Source: Microbacterium karelineae (lineage in GTDB: Bacteria > Actinomycetota > Actinomycetes > Actinomycetales > Microbacteriaceae). Taken from it: a DNA stretch of 64,000 nucleotides. The notes beneath the pieces were generated by a model. That model saw only the letters and a list, made by a program, of their open reading frames with translations. It had not been told where the DNA came from and did no database searches. The translations under genes and the position numbers were made by a program. Numbering within the stretch: the first letter of the stretch is position 1; each line of letters opens with the position of its first letter. Below, one piece after another: positions 19,883 through 29,218 of this stretch. The stretch covers positions 310,001 through 374,000 of the forward strand of contig NZ_WFIX01000182.1 of assembly GCF_009745985.1 (NCBI RefSeq). Reading direction: 5' to 3'.

Positions 19883-21256
19883 TCACTCGCCGCGGGAGAT
19901 GCGGATCATCTCGTCGCGCGGGACGACCTTGATGCGCTCGCGGCCCTCGGGCTCGCCGAGCGCGACCTCGTGCTCGTCGAGGCGGTGCCAGCCCTCGAGG
20001 TCGGTCCACTTCACGCCGCGCGAGGTGAGCAGGGCGGGGATCGCCTCCTCCGACGGGTCGGCCGGCTGCCACCAGGATCCCTGGTCGTTGACGAGGTGCG
20101 TGACGGTCTCCATCGCGTCGGACTTCGTGTGACCGATGAGGCCGACGGGGCCGCGCTTGATCCAGCCTGTGGCGTACACGCCGGGGAGGATGTCGTTCGA
20201 GTCCTCCGCGAGGACCTGACCCTCGTGGTTCGGGATCACGCCGTGACGGTCGTCGAACGGGACGTCCTTGAGCGGGGATCCGAAGTAGCCGATCGCGCGA
20301 TACAGCTGGCCGAGGGGCTGCTCGCGCAGCTCCCCCGTGCCCACGACGCCGCCGGCGCCGTCGGACGTCGTGCGCTCGTATACGAGGGCGGCGACCCTGC
20401 CCTCGTCGTCGGTCTTCACCTCGACGGGCTTCGCCCAGAAGTGCAGGTGGAGGCGGCGCGACGCGGATCCGCCCGCGCCGTTCGCGCTCGGCAGCTCGCG
20501 CCACTTCTGCAGCACGCGGTCGATGACCTTGACCTGCTTGTTCGTCGCGATGGCCTCCTTCGAGGCCTCGTCGTAGTCGAAGTCCTCGTCGTAGACGACC
20601 ATGTCGACGTCGTTCAGCTCGCCCAGCTCGCGCAGCTCGAGCGGCGTGAACTTCACCTGCGCGGGGCCGCGGCGGCCGAAGACGTGCACGTCGGTGACGG
20701 GCGACTCCTTCAGGATCTCGTACACGTTGGCGGGGATCTCGGTCGACAGCAGGTCGTCCGCGTGCTTCGCGAGCACGCGGGCCGCGTCGAGCGCCACGTT
20801 CCCGTTGCCGATCATGCCGACATGCTGGGCCGTGATCGGCCACGTGCGCGGCACGTCGGGGTGGCCGTCGTACCAGCTGACGAAGTCGGCCGCGCCGTAC
20901 GACTCCTTCGCGTCGATGCCAGGGATGTTCAGGTCGGCGTCGCGGATGGCGCCTGTCGAGAAGATCACCGCATTGTAGTGCTGCTTCAGGTCGTCGAGCG
21001 TGATGTCCTCGCCGAACTTCACGTTCCCGAAGATCCGGATGTCGCCGCGGTCGAGCACGCCGCGCAGCGCGCTCACGACGCCCTTGATGCGCGGGTGGTC
21101 GGGGGCGACGCCGTAGCGCACGAGGCCGTAGGGCGCGGGGAGGTGCTCGAAGAGGTCGATCGAGACCTCGAAGCTGCGCTCGGTCCGAAGCAGGATGTCG
21201 GCGGCGTAGATCCCGGCGGGGCCGGCGCCGACGATGGCAAGGCGGAGCTTTGTCAT
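19883..21256 (-). CDS. Ferredoxin/flavodoxin-NADP+ reductase (FprA-like)
   Basis: A 457-residue flavoprotein moving electrons between NADPH and ferredoxin. The FAD motif is AIVGAGPAGIYAAD at the N-terminus, and the NADP motif is GMIGNGNVALDAARVL near residue 150. DLFEHLPAPYGLVRYGVAPDHP and YATGWIKRGPVGLIGHTKSDA are diagnostic of the adrenodoxin-reductase-like FprA group. Redox partners could be a ferredoxin serving cytochromes P450 or other oxygenases elsewhere. It lies 38 bases after the polyprenyl synthase gene on the same strand. Confidence 0.92.
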   Translation of the reverse strand: MTKLRLAIVGAGPAGIYAADILLRTERSFEVSIDLFEHLPAPYGLVRYGVAPDHPRIKGVVSALRGVLDRGDIRIFGNVKFGEDITLDDLKQHYNAVIFSTGAIRDADLNIPGIDAKESYGAADFVSWYDGHPDVPRTWPITAQHVGMIGNGNVALDAARVLAKHADDLLSTEIPANVYEILKESPVTDVHVFGRRGPAQVKFTPLELRELGELNDVDMVVYDEDFDYDEASKEAIATNKQVKVIDRVLQKWRELPSANGAGGSASRRLHLHFWAKPVEVKTDDEGRVAALVYERTTSDGAGGVVGTGELREQPLGQLYRAIGYFGSPLKDVPFDDRHGVIPNHEGQVLAEDSNDILPGVYATGWIKRGPVGLIGHTKSDAMETVTHLVNDQGSWWQPADPSEEAIPALLTSRGVKWTDLEGWHRLDEHEVALGEPEGRERIKVVPRDEMIRISRGE

Positions 21257-21294
21257 GTGGTGCGGATCTTTCTCTTGATTTTCGGCGAAGAGCG

Positions 21295-22356
21295 TCAGCT
21301 GGTGCGATCGGCGAGCTGCCGGGCGAAGCGCGTGAGCGCCTCGCGCACGACGCCGCGCGGCAGGACCGACAGGGCGTCGACCGCCTCGTTCGTCCAGGAG
21401 AGCGCGAGTTCGTGGGTGCGGGTCGTCGCGGCGTGGTCGCGGAGCTCGGCGAGCGGGCCGTCGAGGATCGCGGGATCCTCGCCGCGGCGGATGCGCTCGA
21501 CGCCGTCGTCGATGCGCCGCGTGAGATCCGCATCGGCCGGGTCGTCGCTCGCCTGCAGCAGCAGATACGGCATCGTCACGACGCCGGCCCGCAGGTCGGT
21601 GCCCGGGACCTTGCCCGTGTCCTCCGGCCGCGACGACAGGTCGATGACGTCGTCGGCGAGCTGGAACGCCACGCCCACCTTCTCGCCGTACTCGCGCAGC
21701 GCGTCGCGGTAGTCGTCCTTCGCGTTCGCGAAGTAGGCGCCCGCCTGCGCGGCCGCGGCGATGAGGGATCCGGTCTTGTCGGCGAGCACTCGGATGTAGA
21801 ACGCGATCGGGTCGTCGCCCTCCGCAGGACCGACGGTCTCGTGCAGCTGCCCCATCACGAGGCGCTCGAACGTCTCGGTCTGCAGGTCGACGGCCTCGGC
21901 GCCGCGGCGACCCATGACGCGGCTCGCCCGCGCCAGCAGCAGGTCGCCCGTGAGGATCGCCGTCGAGTTGTCCCACACGCGGTGCGCCGAGGGCACGCCG
22001 CGACGACGGTCCGCGCCGTCCATGACGTCGTCGTGATACAGCGAGCCGAGGTGCATCAGCTCGAGCGCCACCGCCACATCGCGCACGGCGGGATTGAAGC
22101 CCTCGCCGAGCTGCGCCGTGAGCATCACGAGCATGGGGCGCACGCGCTTGCCGCCGGCCTCGTAGAGGTAGCGGCTCGTGGCGTCGGCGAGTCGGTCGGC
22201 CGAGCCGAGCTCGTCGGCGATCGCCTGCTCGACCTGTTCGAGGCCCTCTTCGAGGGTGGCGGCGAGCCTCTGCGCGGCGCGGCCGACGAACATGCGGTCG
22301 CTGAGACCGAATCGGCTCGCCAGTCGCGAGCCCGAGGGCACGGGGCTCGAAGTCAC
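21295..22356 (-). CDS. Polyprenyl diphosphate synthase (menaquinone side chain)
   Basis: A 353-residue trans-prenyltransferase. The first aspartate-rich motif is LYHDDVMDGADRRRG and the second QLADDVIDLSS; GGKRVRPMLVML is the conserved N-terminal signature. Next to menG and menF it most likely makes the long isoprenoid tail of menaquinone. Chain length is not certain: the residues before the first motif (LELMHLGS) are small, consistent with a long product. The GTG start follows TAGGGT by 6 bases. Confidence 0.92.
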   Translation of the reverse strand: MTSSPVPSGSRLASRFGLSDRMFVGRAAQRLAATLEEGLEQVEQAIADELGSADRLADATSRYLYEAGGKRVRPMLVMLTAQLGEGFNPAVRDVAVALELMHLGSLYHDDVMDGADRRRGVPSAHRVWDNSTAILTGDLLLARASRVMGRRGAEAVDLQTETFERLVMGQLHETVGPAEGDDPIAFYIRVLADKTGSLIAAAAQAGAYFANAKDDYRDALREYGEKVGVAFQLADDVIDLSSRPEDTGKVPGTDLRAGVVTMPYLLLQASDDPADADLTRRIDDGVERIRRGEDPAILDGPLAELRDHAATTRTHELALSWTNEAVDALSVLPRGVVREALTRFARQLADRTS

Positions 22357-22362
22357 CCGTCC

Positions 22363-22368
22363 ACCCTA
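22363..22368 (-). promoter_or_regulatory. -10 box (TAGGGT) of the polyprenyl synthase gene, leaderless layout
   Basis: TAGGGT, six bases (GGACGG) and the GTG start follow one another on the minus strand in the 31-base gap after menG. Confidence 0.55.
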
Positions 22369-22387
22369 CCCGCGCGCCGAGCGGCTG

Positions 22388-23101
22388 TTACGCCGTGCGA
22401 CGGCGTGCGCGGTGCAGGGCGACGATGCCGAACGACAGGTTGTGGTAGGCGACGTCGCTCCACCCGGCCTCGCCGATCCACGCCGCAAGCGCCCGCTGAT
22501 CGGGCCACGCGCGGATCGACTCGTTGAGGTAGTCGTACGCATCGCCGTTCGAGCCGACGATGCGCGCCACGCGCGGCAGCACGCGGTCGTTGTAGAAGCG
22601 GTACAGGCGCCGGAACAGCGCGTTCGGCGGCGTCGAGAACTCGTTGATGACGATGCGTCCGCCCGGCCGCGTCACGCGCGCCAGCTCGGCGAGCGCCTTC
22701 TTCGGGTCGTTCACGTTGCGCAGGCCGTACGACATCGTCACGGCGTCGAACTCGCCGTCGTCGAACGGCAGGGCCGTCGCGTCTGCCTCGACGAAGCTGA
22801 GTCCCCGCACATCGCCGTAGCGGCGCCGCCCCTCGGCGAGCATGCCGGGCGAGAAGTCGGCCGCGACGACCTGCGCGCCGCTGCGCGCCAGCGATGCCGA
22901 TGAGCGGCACGTCCCGGCCGCGAGGTCGAGGATCCGCTCCCCCGGCTGCGGGGCGACGGCGCGCGTCGTGGCGCGGCGCCAGACGGCGTCGAGCCCGAAC
23001 GTCATCGCGATGTTCGTCAGGTCGTACCGCTTCGCAACCTGGTCGAACATGCCGCTGACGGTCCGCGGATCCTTGCTGAGGTCGGCGCGCTGGGAGGTCA
23101 C
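22388..23101 (-). CDS. menG: Demethylmenaquinone methyltransferase
   Basis: MenG (UbiE family) methylates demethylmenaquinone, the last step of menaquinone synthesis. The 237-residue SAM-dependent enzyme has the family features [42 protein letters not shown] and [17 protein letters not shown]. One oddity is SAM motif I, which reads [11 protein letters not shown] where the family normally has GTGTSS: a Cys-Arg pair replaces Gly-Thr. The rest is intact, so the enzyme is probably still functional. The GTG start follows TAGACT by 6 bases. Confidence 0.93.
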   Translation of the reverse strand: MTSQRADLSKDPRTVSGMFDQVAKRYDLTNIAMTFGLDAVWRRATTRAVAPQPGERILDLAAGTCRSSASLARSGAQVVAADFSPGMLAEGRRRYGDVRGLSFVEADATALPFDDGEFDAVTMSYGLRNVNDPKKALAELARVTRPGGRIVINEFSTPPNALFRRLYRFYNDRVLPRVARIVGSNGDAYDYLNESIRAWPDQRALAAWIGEAGWSDVAYHNLSFGIVALHRARRRTA

Positions 23102-23107
23102 CCGTCG

Positions 23108-23113
23108 AGTCTA
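23108..23113 (-). promoter_or_regulatory. -10 box (TAGACT) of menG, leaderless layout
   Basis: TAGACT is followed by CGACGG and the GTG of menG, a 6-base spacing. Confidence 0.6.
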
Positions 23114-23164
23114 CGTGGGCCGCATGAAGCGGTCCGCGCGAGACGATCGCGTTGCGGTCCCAGA

Positions 23165-23248
23165 TGCACAACGACGCCGATTCTGTCGACCACCGGCCCG
23201 ACACGCCGCGATCCGGCCTTGTCTGCACAGAATCGGCGTCGTCGTGCA
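23165..23248. repeat. Family A inverted repeat, copy 1 (menF-menG)
   Basis: Two 22-base arms (left 23165-23186, beginning TGCACAACGACGCCGATTCT; right 23227-23248, ending GGCGTCGTCGTGCA) pair with a single mismatch that would be a G-U pair in RNA. The 40-base spacer is unrelated to those of the other copies. It lies between the end of menF and the promoter of menG. Copies 2 and 3 are at 37585 and 48109. Confidence 0.9.
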
Positions 23249-23261
23249 GTCCGCCCACCCG

Positions 23262-24560
23262 CTAAGCGAGGGCATCGACGATGGGGCGGAACTTCACCCG
23301 GGTCTCGAGCAGCTCGGCCTCGGGGACGGATCCCGCGACGATGCCACCGCCCGCGTGCGCCGTCACGGCGCGCGCCGCCTCGAGATCGAACTGCCAGTCG
23401 GATCCGTCGCCCGCCTCGGCCTCGGGAACCGGCGCGAACTGCGCGCAGCGCAGCGCGATCGCCCACTCGCCGTCGCCGTCGCCGTCGATCCAGCCGACGG
23501 GGCCCGCGTAGCGGCCGCGATCGAACGGCTCGATGCGGCGGATCGCCTCGATCGCCAGTTCGGTCGGCGTGCCCGCGACGGCTGCCGTCGGATGCAGGGC
23601 GCGCACCAGGTCGAGTGCCGACGCACCGTCGGTGAGCGCGCCGCGCACATCGGTCGCGAGGTGCCAGAGGTTCGGCAGCTCGAGCGTGAAGGGATCGCCC
23701 GCAGCCTCGAGGTCGCTCGTGTGCGGGCGCAGCGCATCGAGCACGCTGTCGACCGCGAAACGGTGCTCGGCCCGATCCTTCGCGCTCGCGGACAGCTCGA
23801 ACGGCACCGCGTCGTCCTCGCTCGCGCTCGCGCCGCGCGGCAGCGTGCCCGCGAGCACGCGCGCAGACACCTCCCCGCCCCGCACCGTGACGAGCGTCTC
23901 GGGGCTCGCGCCGACGATCCCGTCGACCGCGAAGGTCCACGTGTCGAGGTACTCGCTCGCGAGGGAGCGCACGAGGCGGCGCAGATCGGCGTGCGCGGGG
24001 ATCGTGCCCGCGAGGTCGCGGGCGATGACGACCTTGCTGAGCTCGCCCGACTCGATCGCGGCGAGCGCCGCACGCACGGCCACGTCGTGGCCCGCGGGAT
24101 CCATCGCGCCCGGCCCGAGCGTCGCCGACCACGACCCGCCGAGGGGCGCCTCCCCCACGACGGGCAGGTCGCCCTGCACATCGGCGACGCGGATCCGGGT
24201 CATCCACGCGCGATCGCCGCGGCGCCCGATGATCGTCGTCGGCACGATGAGGGTGCTCGGCATCGCGGAGGTGTCGTCGAAGGCGAACGCTCCGAAGCCG
24301 ACGAGCCCCGTGCCGGGCAGGCGCACCTCGTCGTCGACGTCGGTCGCCTGCGAGATCGCGCGCCAGAGGTCGGCGATCGCGGCGATCCGGCCGTCCTCCG
24401 CGACGTCGATGTGCAGCAGCTCGGGGCCCGCCGCGACGAGGCCGTCGCCCCGGCGCATCCAGACGAGCGGGCTCCGCGCATCGGCGCACAGCAGCGCGTC
24501 GACGGGGTCGATCTCCCGCGTCGTGGCCACGAGACGCGGAAGCGAGAGCGGTTCGGTCAC
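23262..24560 (-). CDS. menF: Isochorismate synthase
   Basis: This 432-residue chorismate-utilising enzyme converts chorismate to isochorismate for menaquinone. It has KVVIARDLAGTIPAH, GASPETLVTVRGGEVSARVLAGT, the HTAAVAGTP equivalent LHPTAAVAGTPTE, and the C-terminal GGGIVAGSVPEAE with the metal/chorismate-binding glutamates. Siderophore isochorismate synthases look alike, but the neighbouring menG and the absence of siderophore genes favour MenF. The GTG start at 24560 follows TAGGAT by 7 bases. It is divergent from the DUF402 gene. Confidence 0.9.
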   Translation of the reverse strand: MTEPLSLPRLVATTREIDPVDALLCADARSPLVWMRRGDGLVAAGPELLHIDVAEDGRIAAIADLWRAISQATDVDDEVRLPGTGLVGFGAFAFDDTSAMPSTLIVPTTIIGRRGDRAWMTRIRVADVQGDLPVVGEAPLGGSWSATLGPGAMDPAGHDVAVRAALAAIESGELSKVVIARDLAGTIPAHADLRRLVRSLASEYLDTWTFAVDGIVGASPETLVTVRGGEVSARVLAGTLPRGASASEDDAVPFELSASAKDRAEHRFAVDSVLDALRPHTSDLEAAGDPFTLELPNLWHLATDVRGALTDGASALDLVRALHPTAAVAGTPTELAIEAIRRIEPFDRGRYAGPVGWIDGDGDGEWAIALRCAQFAPVPEAEAGDGSDWQFDLEAARAVTAHAGGGIVAGSVPEAELLETRVKFRPIVDALA

Positions 24561-24567
24561 GCTCCCG

Positions 24568-24573
24568 ATCCTA
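24568..24573 (-). promoter_or_regulatory. -10 box (TAGGAT) of menF, near-leaderless layout
   Basis: TAGGAT lies 7 bases before the menF GTG on the minus strand, in a 67-base divergent region shared with the DUF402 gene. Confidence 0.5.
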
Positions 24574-24615
24574 TTGAGCAGCCCGTGCGTTCCGCCTGAG
24601 AGCCGGGCGACGGAA

Positions 24616-24621
24616 TATGGT
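24616..24621 (+). promoter_or_regulatory. -10 box (TATGGT) of the DUF402 gene, leaderless layout
   Basis: TATGGT, then CGAGGG, then ATG at 24628. CGAGGG could alternatively act as a ribosome binding site. Confidence 0.5.
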
Positions 24622-24627
24622 CGAGGG

Positions 24628-25182
24628 ATGAGCACCCCGATCCGCCCCGGAACCAGAATGCACATCAACTGGCGCAAATGGGACGGCGGGCCGCACTGGG
24701 TGCATGAGGTCGTCTACCTCGGTCGCGACGAGTGGGGCGCCTGGTTCGGCCAGCGGCCGGGATGGCGCAGCCACCGCCCCGGCCGCGACACGCTCCTGCG
24801 GACGCCGTGCGTGATGCTGCTGCCGGATCCCGAGCCCGGCAGCGATCATGGGGCCGAGTGGATCCTCACGGTCAACGCGCCCCCGCAGCGCACCCGGGTG
24901 TACATCGACCTCGCGTGGGACGCACGCTGGGACGCCGACGAGCCGCGCGCGATCGACATGGATCTCGACGTCGTGCGCCGCACGGACGACCGCGGGATCT
25001 ACGTCGACGACGAGGACGAATGGGAGGAGCACCGCGTCGAGTACGGGTATCCCCTGCACGTCGTCAATCGCCTGGAGCTCGTGACGGCCGACCTCACGCA
25101 GAAGGTGACCGACCGCGTCGCTCCCTTCAACGAGGCGACGACGCACCCCTGGTTCGACGTGCTCGCGGCCCTCGACCTGTGA
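24628..25182 (+). CDS. DUF402 domain-containing protein
   Basis: A 184-residue protein matching the DUF402 family: tryptophan-rich N-terminus (INWRKWDGGPHWVHEVVYLG), then LAWDARWDADEPRAIDMDLDVVRRTDDRGIYVDDEDEWEEHR, which carries the conserved acidic metal-binding cluster. Some DUF402 proteins hydrolyse nucleoside phosphates; others act with RNA-related enzymes. The function here is unknown. No signal peptide. It is divergent from menF and convergent with the large hydrolase gene. Confidence 0.85.
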   Translation: MSTPIRPGTRMHINWRKWDGGPHWVHEVVYLGRDEWGAWFGQRPGWRSHRPGRDTLLRTPCVMLLPDPEPGSDHGAEWILTVNAPPQRTRVYIDLAWDARWDADEPRAIDMDLDVVRRTDDRGIYVDDEDEWEEHRVEYGYPLHVVNRLELVTADLTQKVTDRVAPFNEATTHPWFDVLAALDL

Positions 25183-25199
25183 CATCCCCCACACTGCCT

Positions 25200-25293
25200 C
25201 CACCAACACAACGCAGTCGATCCGCCGCGCGCACGGCGCTCCGCGGCCGGAAATGGCCGAACGGCTTCGAATCGACTGCGTCGTGTTGGGTGG
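25200..25293. repeat. Family B inverted repeat, copy 1
   Basis: The left arm CCAACACAACGCAGTCGAT and right arm ATCGACTGCGTCGTGTTGG pair over about 22 bases with one G-U-type mismatch and one extra G, around a 50-base spacer. It lies between the convergent DUF402 and large hydrolase genes. Copy 2 is at 35438-35528. Confidence 0.88.
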
Positions 25294-25299
25294 ACCGGA

Positions 25300-28200
25300 T
25301 CAGCCGCCGCAGCTGATGCCGTCGTAGGCCGCCGTGACGGTGGCGTCGCCCGCCGTGACGGTCACCTCCCCCGCCTCGGCGTCCTGCGCGCGGACGGGGA
25401 ACGTCCGCGACGCGCTGTCGCCGGGCTCCAGCTCGCCCATCGACTTCTCGCCATACTCCGTCGCCACATGCATCCGAAGCGGCTCGTCCGAGACGTTCTC
25501 GGCGCGGACCGCGACGAACGCGCGACCCCCGACGCATCGCGTCTCGGCCGAGACGGCGGTGGGATCCGCGGCGACCGCTGCGCTCAGCGGCGACACCGCG
25601 ATGCGGTCGACGATGGGCGCCCACTTCGAGCGGAGCGGGAACTCGGTCCACACATCGGACGCATAGGTCTCGCCGTCGAAGTTCGGCGCCTCCTCGCTCG
25701 TCAGCGTGATCGTGTTCTCACCTGCGTCCAGGTCGAGCGCGATCGTCTTCTCCCAGAACGAGTTCTGGTGGAAGGAGTGCGGAAACAGCACCGGCTGCGC
25801 CGTCCCGCCGTTGACGGACACGTCCGCGCGGCGCGCGATCGGATCCGGGTTGTAGTGCGATGCGGGCGACTGCTCGGGGTTCGAGTAGCGCACGACGACC
25901 GCGTGGGTTCCGGCCTGCTCGGCCGTCACACGGAACGTCAGCGCGCTGTCGTTCCCCGGCTCGCCGCCGACGCCCTCGACCGCGCGGCCGCCGTCGGCGA
26001 GCGCGAGCTCGGCGACGGTCGCCCCGCCCGCGAGCTCTGCGTCCTCCGCCTGGTGGACGGATGCCGCCAGCGCCCCGGTGCCGGCGCCGACCGTGATCCG
26101 GTCGACGAGCGCGCCGCCGGATCCGCCCGTCACGACGACCTTGTTGACGCCGCCCGAGAGGTGCGCGGCGACCGCGTTCTGCGACGCGAGGTCGGCGACC
26201 GCGTGCCCGTTCACCGACACGGATCCTGTGGCGTCGCCGATCACGTCGATGCCGAGCGTCTTCTCGCCGTCGACGTCGCCGTAGACCCAGAAGGTCGCCG
26301 ATTCGCCCTCGGCGAGCTGCACGGCACCGGCGCCGGAGACGTCGCCGTCCAGGTCGTCGTACACCGCGCGGCCGCCCGAGAGCGACGCGTGCTCGGCCTC
26401 GTACACCGCTGTGCCCGCGGCAGGGTTCGGCAGCGCGAGCGCGATGCGATCGACGATCGCGTCGCCGACGGTCGCGCCGGATCCGTCGAGGCTCTGCGCC
26501 GCGAGCGAGATCGTGTGCGTGCCGGCGGTCAGCGCGACCGTCGTGTCGGCGTGATCCCACACGACCCACTTGTACGCGAGCGGTAGGAACAGCTCCTGCT
26601 CGGCGCCGCCGTCGACCCGCACGAACACGTTCGTGGGGCCCTGCTCAGCGACGGCGTCGAAGGTGTTCGCCGAGTTCGCGAAGACCGACAGGTCGTAGAC
26701 GCCGTCCTCGGGAACCGTCACCTCGAAGTCGAGCACGAGATCGGATCCCGTGCGCAGCCCGCCGACGTCATAGCCGCCCGAGGTGTAGAACTTCCCCACG
26801 TCGGCCGGCGATCCCTCGGGGCCGTTCTTCGAGTAGCCGGAACCGGTGTAGCTCGCGTCCTCGGCCTCGTAGCTGCCCGTCCACAGCGTCGGGTTCACCG
26901 ACGTCGCCTCGCCGGTGCCCGCCGGCGTCACGACGATCTCGTACGCCGACGACTCGTCGAGAAGCGGCAGCGCCTCGCCGTCGAAGGACACCGACACGGA
27001 TCCGTCCGAGACCTCGGCCGTCGTCTCGGACAGCACGCGCGGCTGCGCGGAGTCGCCCAGCTGGCCCGTCCAGGGGATCTCGCGCACCGTCACGCGCACG
27101 GCGTCGCCGAACACGTCGGCGGGCACGTTCCGCAGCGTGATCGGGGCCGCTCCGATCGCGCCGCCCAGGATCGTGCGGGAGAGAGCCCGCTCCTCGTCGA
27201 GGGTCGACACGCCCTGCAGCGTGTAGTTCTCGCCGGGGAACGGCGGCGCGACCTCGACCGTGTGGCCCGACATCTGCGCATAGGCGTTGTACAGCCACCA
27301 CTGCCCGTTGCCGCGGTTCGACTGCACCGCCGAGTCGGAGAGGTTGCCGTCGATGTTCCAGTAGGCGATGTCGGCGTCGACCTTCGAGTCCTCGATCGCC
27401 GAGATCCACTGGATCATCTGGCCGGGGACGGAGGTGTGGTAATTGAACGCGTACTCGTTGATGTTGATCGGCAGCTGCGTGCCCTCGTAGTCGCTGCCGG
27501 CGAACGCCGCGGCCTCCCATTCGCGGTACGTCGCGACCGAGTCGCGGATCGCCTGCGGGTGCGACAGCTCGTGCCACGTCATGACGTCGGGCACCGTGTC
27601 GGCCTCGACGACGTGGTCGAGGTACCCGCGCACCTGGTCATACAGGATGCTCGTGTTGGGGCCCGCGATGCGGGCATCGGGCATCTTGTCGCGGATCAGC
27701 GCGTAGACGCGATCCCATGCGGCGAAGTAGTCGGTCGGGTCGTCGAGCCAGCTCGTGCGGTCGTAGCTCCACTCGCCCGTGCCGAACATGTTGCCCTCGG
27801 GCTCGTTGAACGGCACGAAGACGACGTTGTCCTGGTACTCGGCGGGCATCTCGAGGACCTGATCCACCTGCGCGGCGATCTTGTCCGCGTAGATGTCCAT
27901 CTTCTCCTCCGGCGTCTCGCCCTCCCAGTTGTAGGGGAAGCCGCGGTGGATGTCGGTCATGTAGATGTACACGTCGCCGTCGGTCGCATCCGCAAGCGGG
28001 CGCACGACCTCGAGCGCGTCGGCGCCGGGGTGCTGAGGGCCGTCCTGCGCCTTCGTCGACACGGTGCGCACGCCCATGCCCTCGAGCAGTTCGTCGCTGG
28101 GAAGCCCCTCGCCGTACACGCCGTAGAGGGTGCCGGACGCGCCGCCGTGGAAGGCGCCGGTGTCGGTCCCGAGGTCGACGGCGAGGCCGCCGTCGTGCAC

Positions 28201-29190
28201 CGTCACGGTCGCCGTCACAGGAGCGCCCGCGGCCGCGCCCGAGACCGTGAACTCGCCCGCCTCGGCGTACTGCGATGGATCGATGTCGTCCCACGTCGCC
28301 GGCACATCGCGATCGTATCCGTCCGAGTACGACGCGCGCACGGCCGTCGGCAGCTCCGGCGCGGCCTGCGCGATGGTGCGGACCTCGAACGCGTCCTGCG
28401 CGAGCGCCTCGAACGTCGGCACCTCGCCGACGAGCCCAGCGACCTGCTCGGCGGTGAGTGCGTCATGGAAGACGCGGAAGTCGTCGACGGCGCCCGCGAG
28501 GAGCGGATCCGGATAGAACGACCTCCCGATGTACCCCGCGGAGCCCGCGTCGTCGGCGAGCAGGTCCGCGGCGGCGAGCGGCGTCTCCGCGGTCGAGATC
28601 GCGACGCCGTCGAGGTAGGTGGTCAGGCTGCCGGCGCTCGCGTCGAGCGCCACCGTGATCGTCGCCCATTCGCCGGCCCGCAGCGGGCCGTATCCCGTGG
28701 CGGTCGCCTCCCCGGATCCGCCCGAGATCGTCAGCGCGGTGCGCAGATCACCGTCGCCGTTCGACGGCGTCGCGAACAGGTACCGCGTCGAGTCGGTTCC
28801 GAGGTCGAAGATCCGCTGCCACGCGCCGCCGGTCCCGTCCCAGCGCACGCGCGCCGAGACGGTCAGGTCGGTGGCTCCCTCGAGGGCGCCGCGCGGGATC
28901 GTCACGTATCCCCCGCCGTCTCCGCCGGGAAGCCGCAGCGCGGATCCGCCGTCGCCCGTGTCGACGATCTCCGCCGCGCCCGTGAGGGCGCCGTCGAGGC
29001 CGTTGCCGGAGGCGTCGGCGAGGACGCCGCCGTCGATCTGGTCCATCGTGTAGTGGAGCAGGGGTGCGGGTGCGTCCTCGGCCGCGGCGGGGACCGCGAC
29101 GGCCCCCATCCCCGCGCCGAGCGAGAGCGCGATCGGGAGGGCGACGGCCGCCCGCCGCGATCGGCGCCTCGAAGGTGCATTGCTCATCAT
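25300..29190 (-). CDS. Large secreted multidomain glycoside hydrolase (LamG, clan GH-A-like barrel, CBM35-like modules)
   Basis: A 1,296-residue exported protein. The signal peptide ends near AVPAAAE (residue 38). In order I see: a LamG/concanavalin-like domain (about 45-245, ending DDFRVFHDALTAEQVAGL); a bacterial Ig-like domain (about 270-325); a catalytic (beta/alpha)8-like domain (about 335-680) with putative acid/base Glu463 in FVPFNEPEGN and nucleophile Glu579 in ININEYAFN; a beta-domain; then three CBM35/6-like modules opening YEAEDA, YEAEHA and HQAEDA (about 790-1200); and a final Ig-like domain. There is no membrane anchor. The two glutamates fit a retaining clan A enzyme, perhaps near GH39, but I cannot assign a family. 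Downstream of a GH127 gene, it probably attacks arabinose-containing plant polymers outside the cell. Confidence 0.8.
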   Translation of the reverse strand: MMSNAPSRRRSRRAAVALPIALSLGAGMGAVAVPAAAEDAPAPLLHYTMDQIDGGVLADASGNGLDGALTGAAEIVDTGDGGSALRLPGGDGGGYVTIPRGALEGATDLTVSARVRWDGTGGAWQRIFDLGTDSTRYLFATPSNGDGDLRTALTISGGSGEATATGYGPLRAGEWATITVALDASAGSLTTYLDGVAISTAETPLAAADLLADDAGSAGYIGRSFYPDPLLAGAVDDFRVFHDALTAEQVAGLVGEVPTFEALAQDAFEVRTIAQAAPELPTAVRASYSDGYDRDVPATWDDIDPSQYAEAGEFTVSGAAAGAPVTATVTVHDGGLAVDLGTDTGAFHGGASGTLYGVYGEGLPSDELLEGMGVRTVSTKAQDGPQHPGADALEVVRPLADATDGDVYIYMTDIHRGFPYNWEGETPEEKMDIYADKIAAQVDQVLEMPAEYQDNVVFVPFNEPEGNMFGTGEWSYDRTSWLDDPTDYFAAWDRVYALIRDKMPDARIAGPNTSILYDQVRGYLDHVVEADTVPDVMTWHELSHPQAIRDSVATYREWEAAAFAGSDYEGTQLPININEYAFNYHTSVPGQMIQWISAIEDSKVDADIAYWNIDGNLSDSAVQSNRGNGQWWLYNAYAQMSGHTVEVAPPFPGENYTLQGVSTLDEERALSRTILGGAIGAAPITLRNVPADVFGDAVRVTVREIPWTGQLGDSAQPRVLSETTAEVSDGSVSVSFDGEALPLLDESSAYEIVVTPAGTGEATSVNPTLWTGSYEAEDASYTGSGYSKNGPEGSPADVGKFYTSGGYDVGGLRTGSDLVLDFEVTVPEDGVYDLSVFANSANTFDAVAEQGPTNVFVRVDGGAEQELFLPLAYKWVVWDHADTTVALTAGTHTISLAAQSLDGSGATVGDAIVDRIALALPNPAAGTAVYEAEHASLSGGRAVYDDLDGDVSGAGAVQLAEGESATFWVYGDVDGEKTLGIDVIGDATGSVSVNGHAVADLASQNAVAAHLSGGVNKVVVTGGSGGALVDRITVGAGTGALAASVHQAEDAELAGGATVAELALADGGRAVEGVGGEPGNDSALTFRVTAEQAGTHAVVVRYSNPEQSPASHYNPDPIARRADVSVNGGTAQPVLFPHSFHQNSFWEKTIALDLDAGENTITLTSEEAPNFDGETYASDVWTEFPLRSKWAPIVDRIAVSPLSAAVAADPTAVSAETRCVGGRAFVAVRAENVSDEPLRMHVATEYGEKSMGELEPGDSASRTFPVRAQDAEAGEVTVTAGDATVTAAYDGISCGG

Positions 29191-29218
29191 TGAGTGCCTT
29201 TCTCGTATTCCTGTGTGG

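Noticed and set aside
19652-21712. A 686-codon plus-strand open frame running opposite the ferredoxin reductase gene
   Set aside because: It crosses the helicase tail, a terminator and the antisense of a clear flavoprotein gene; composition is that of a shadow frame.
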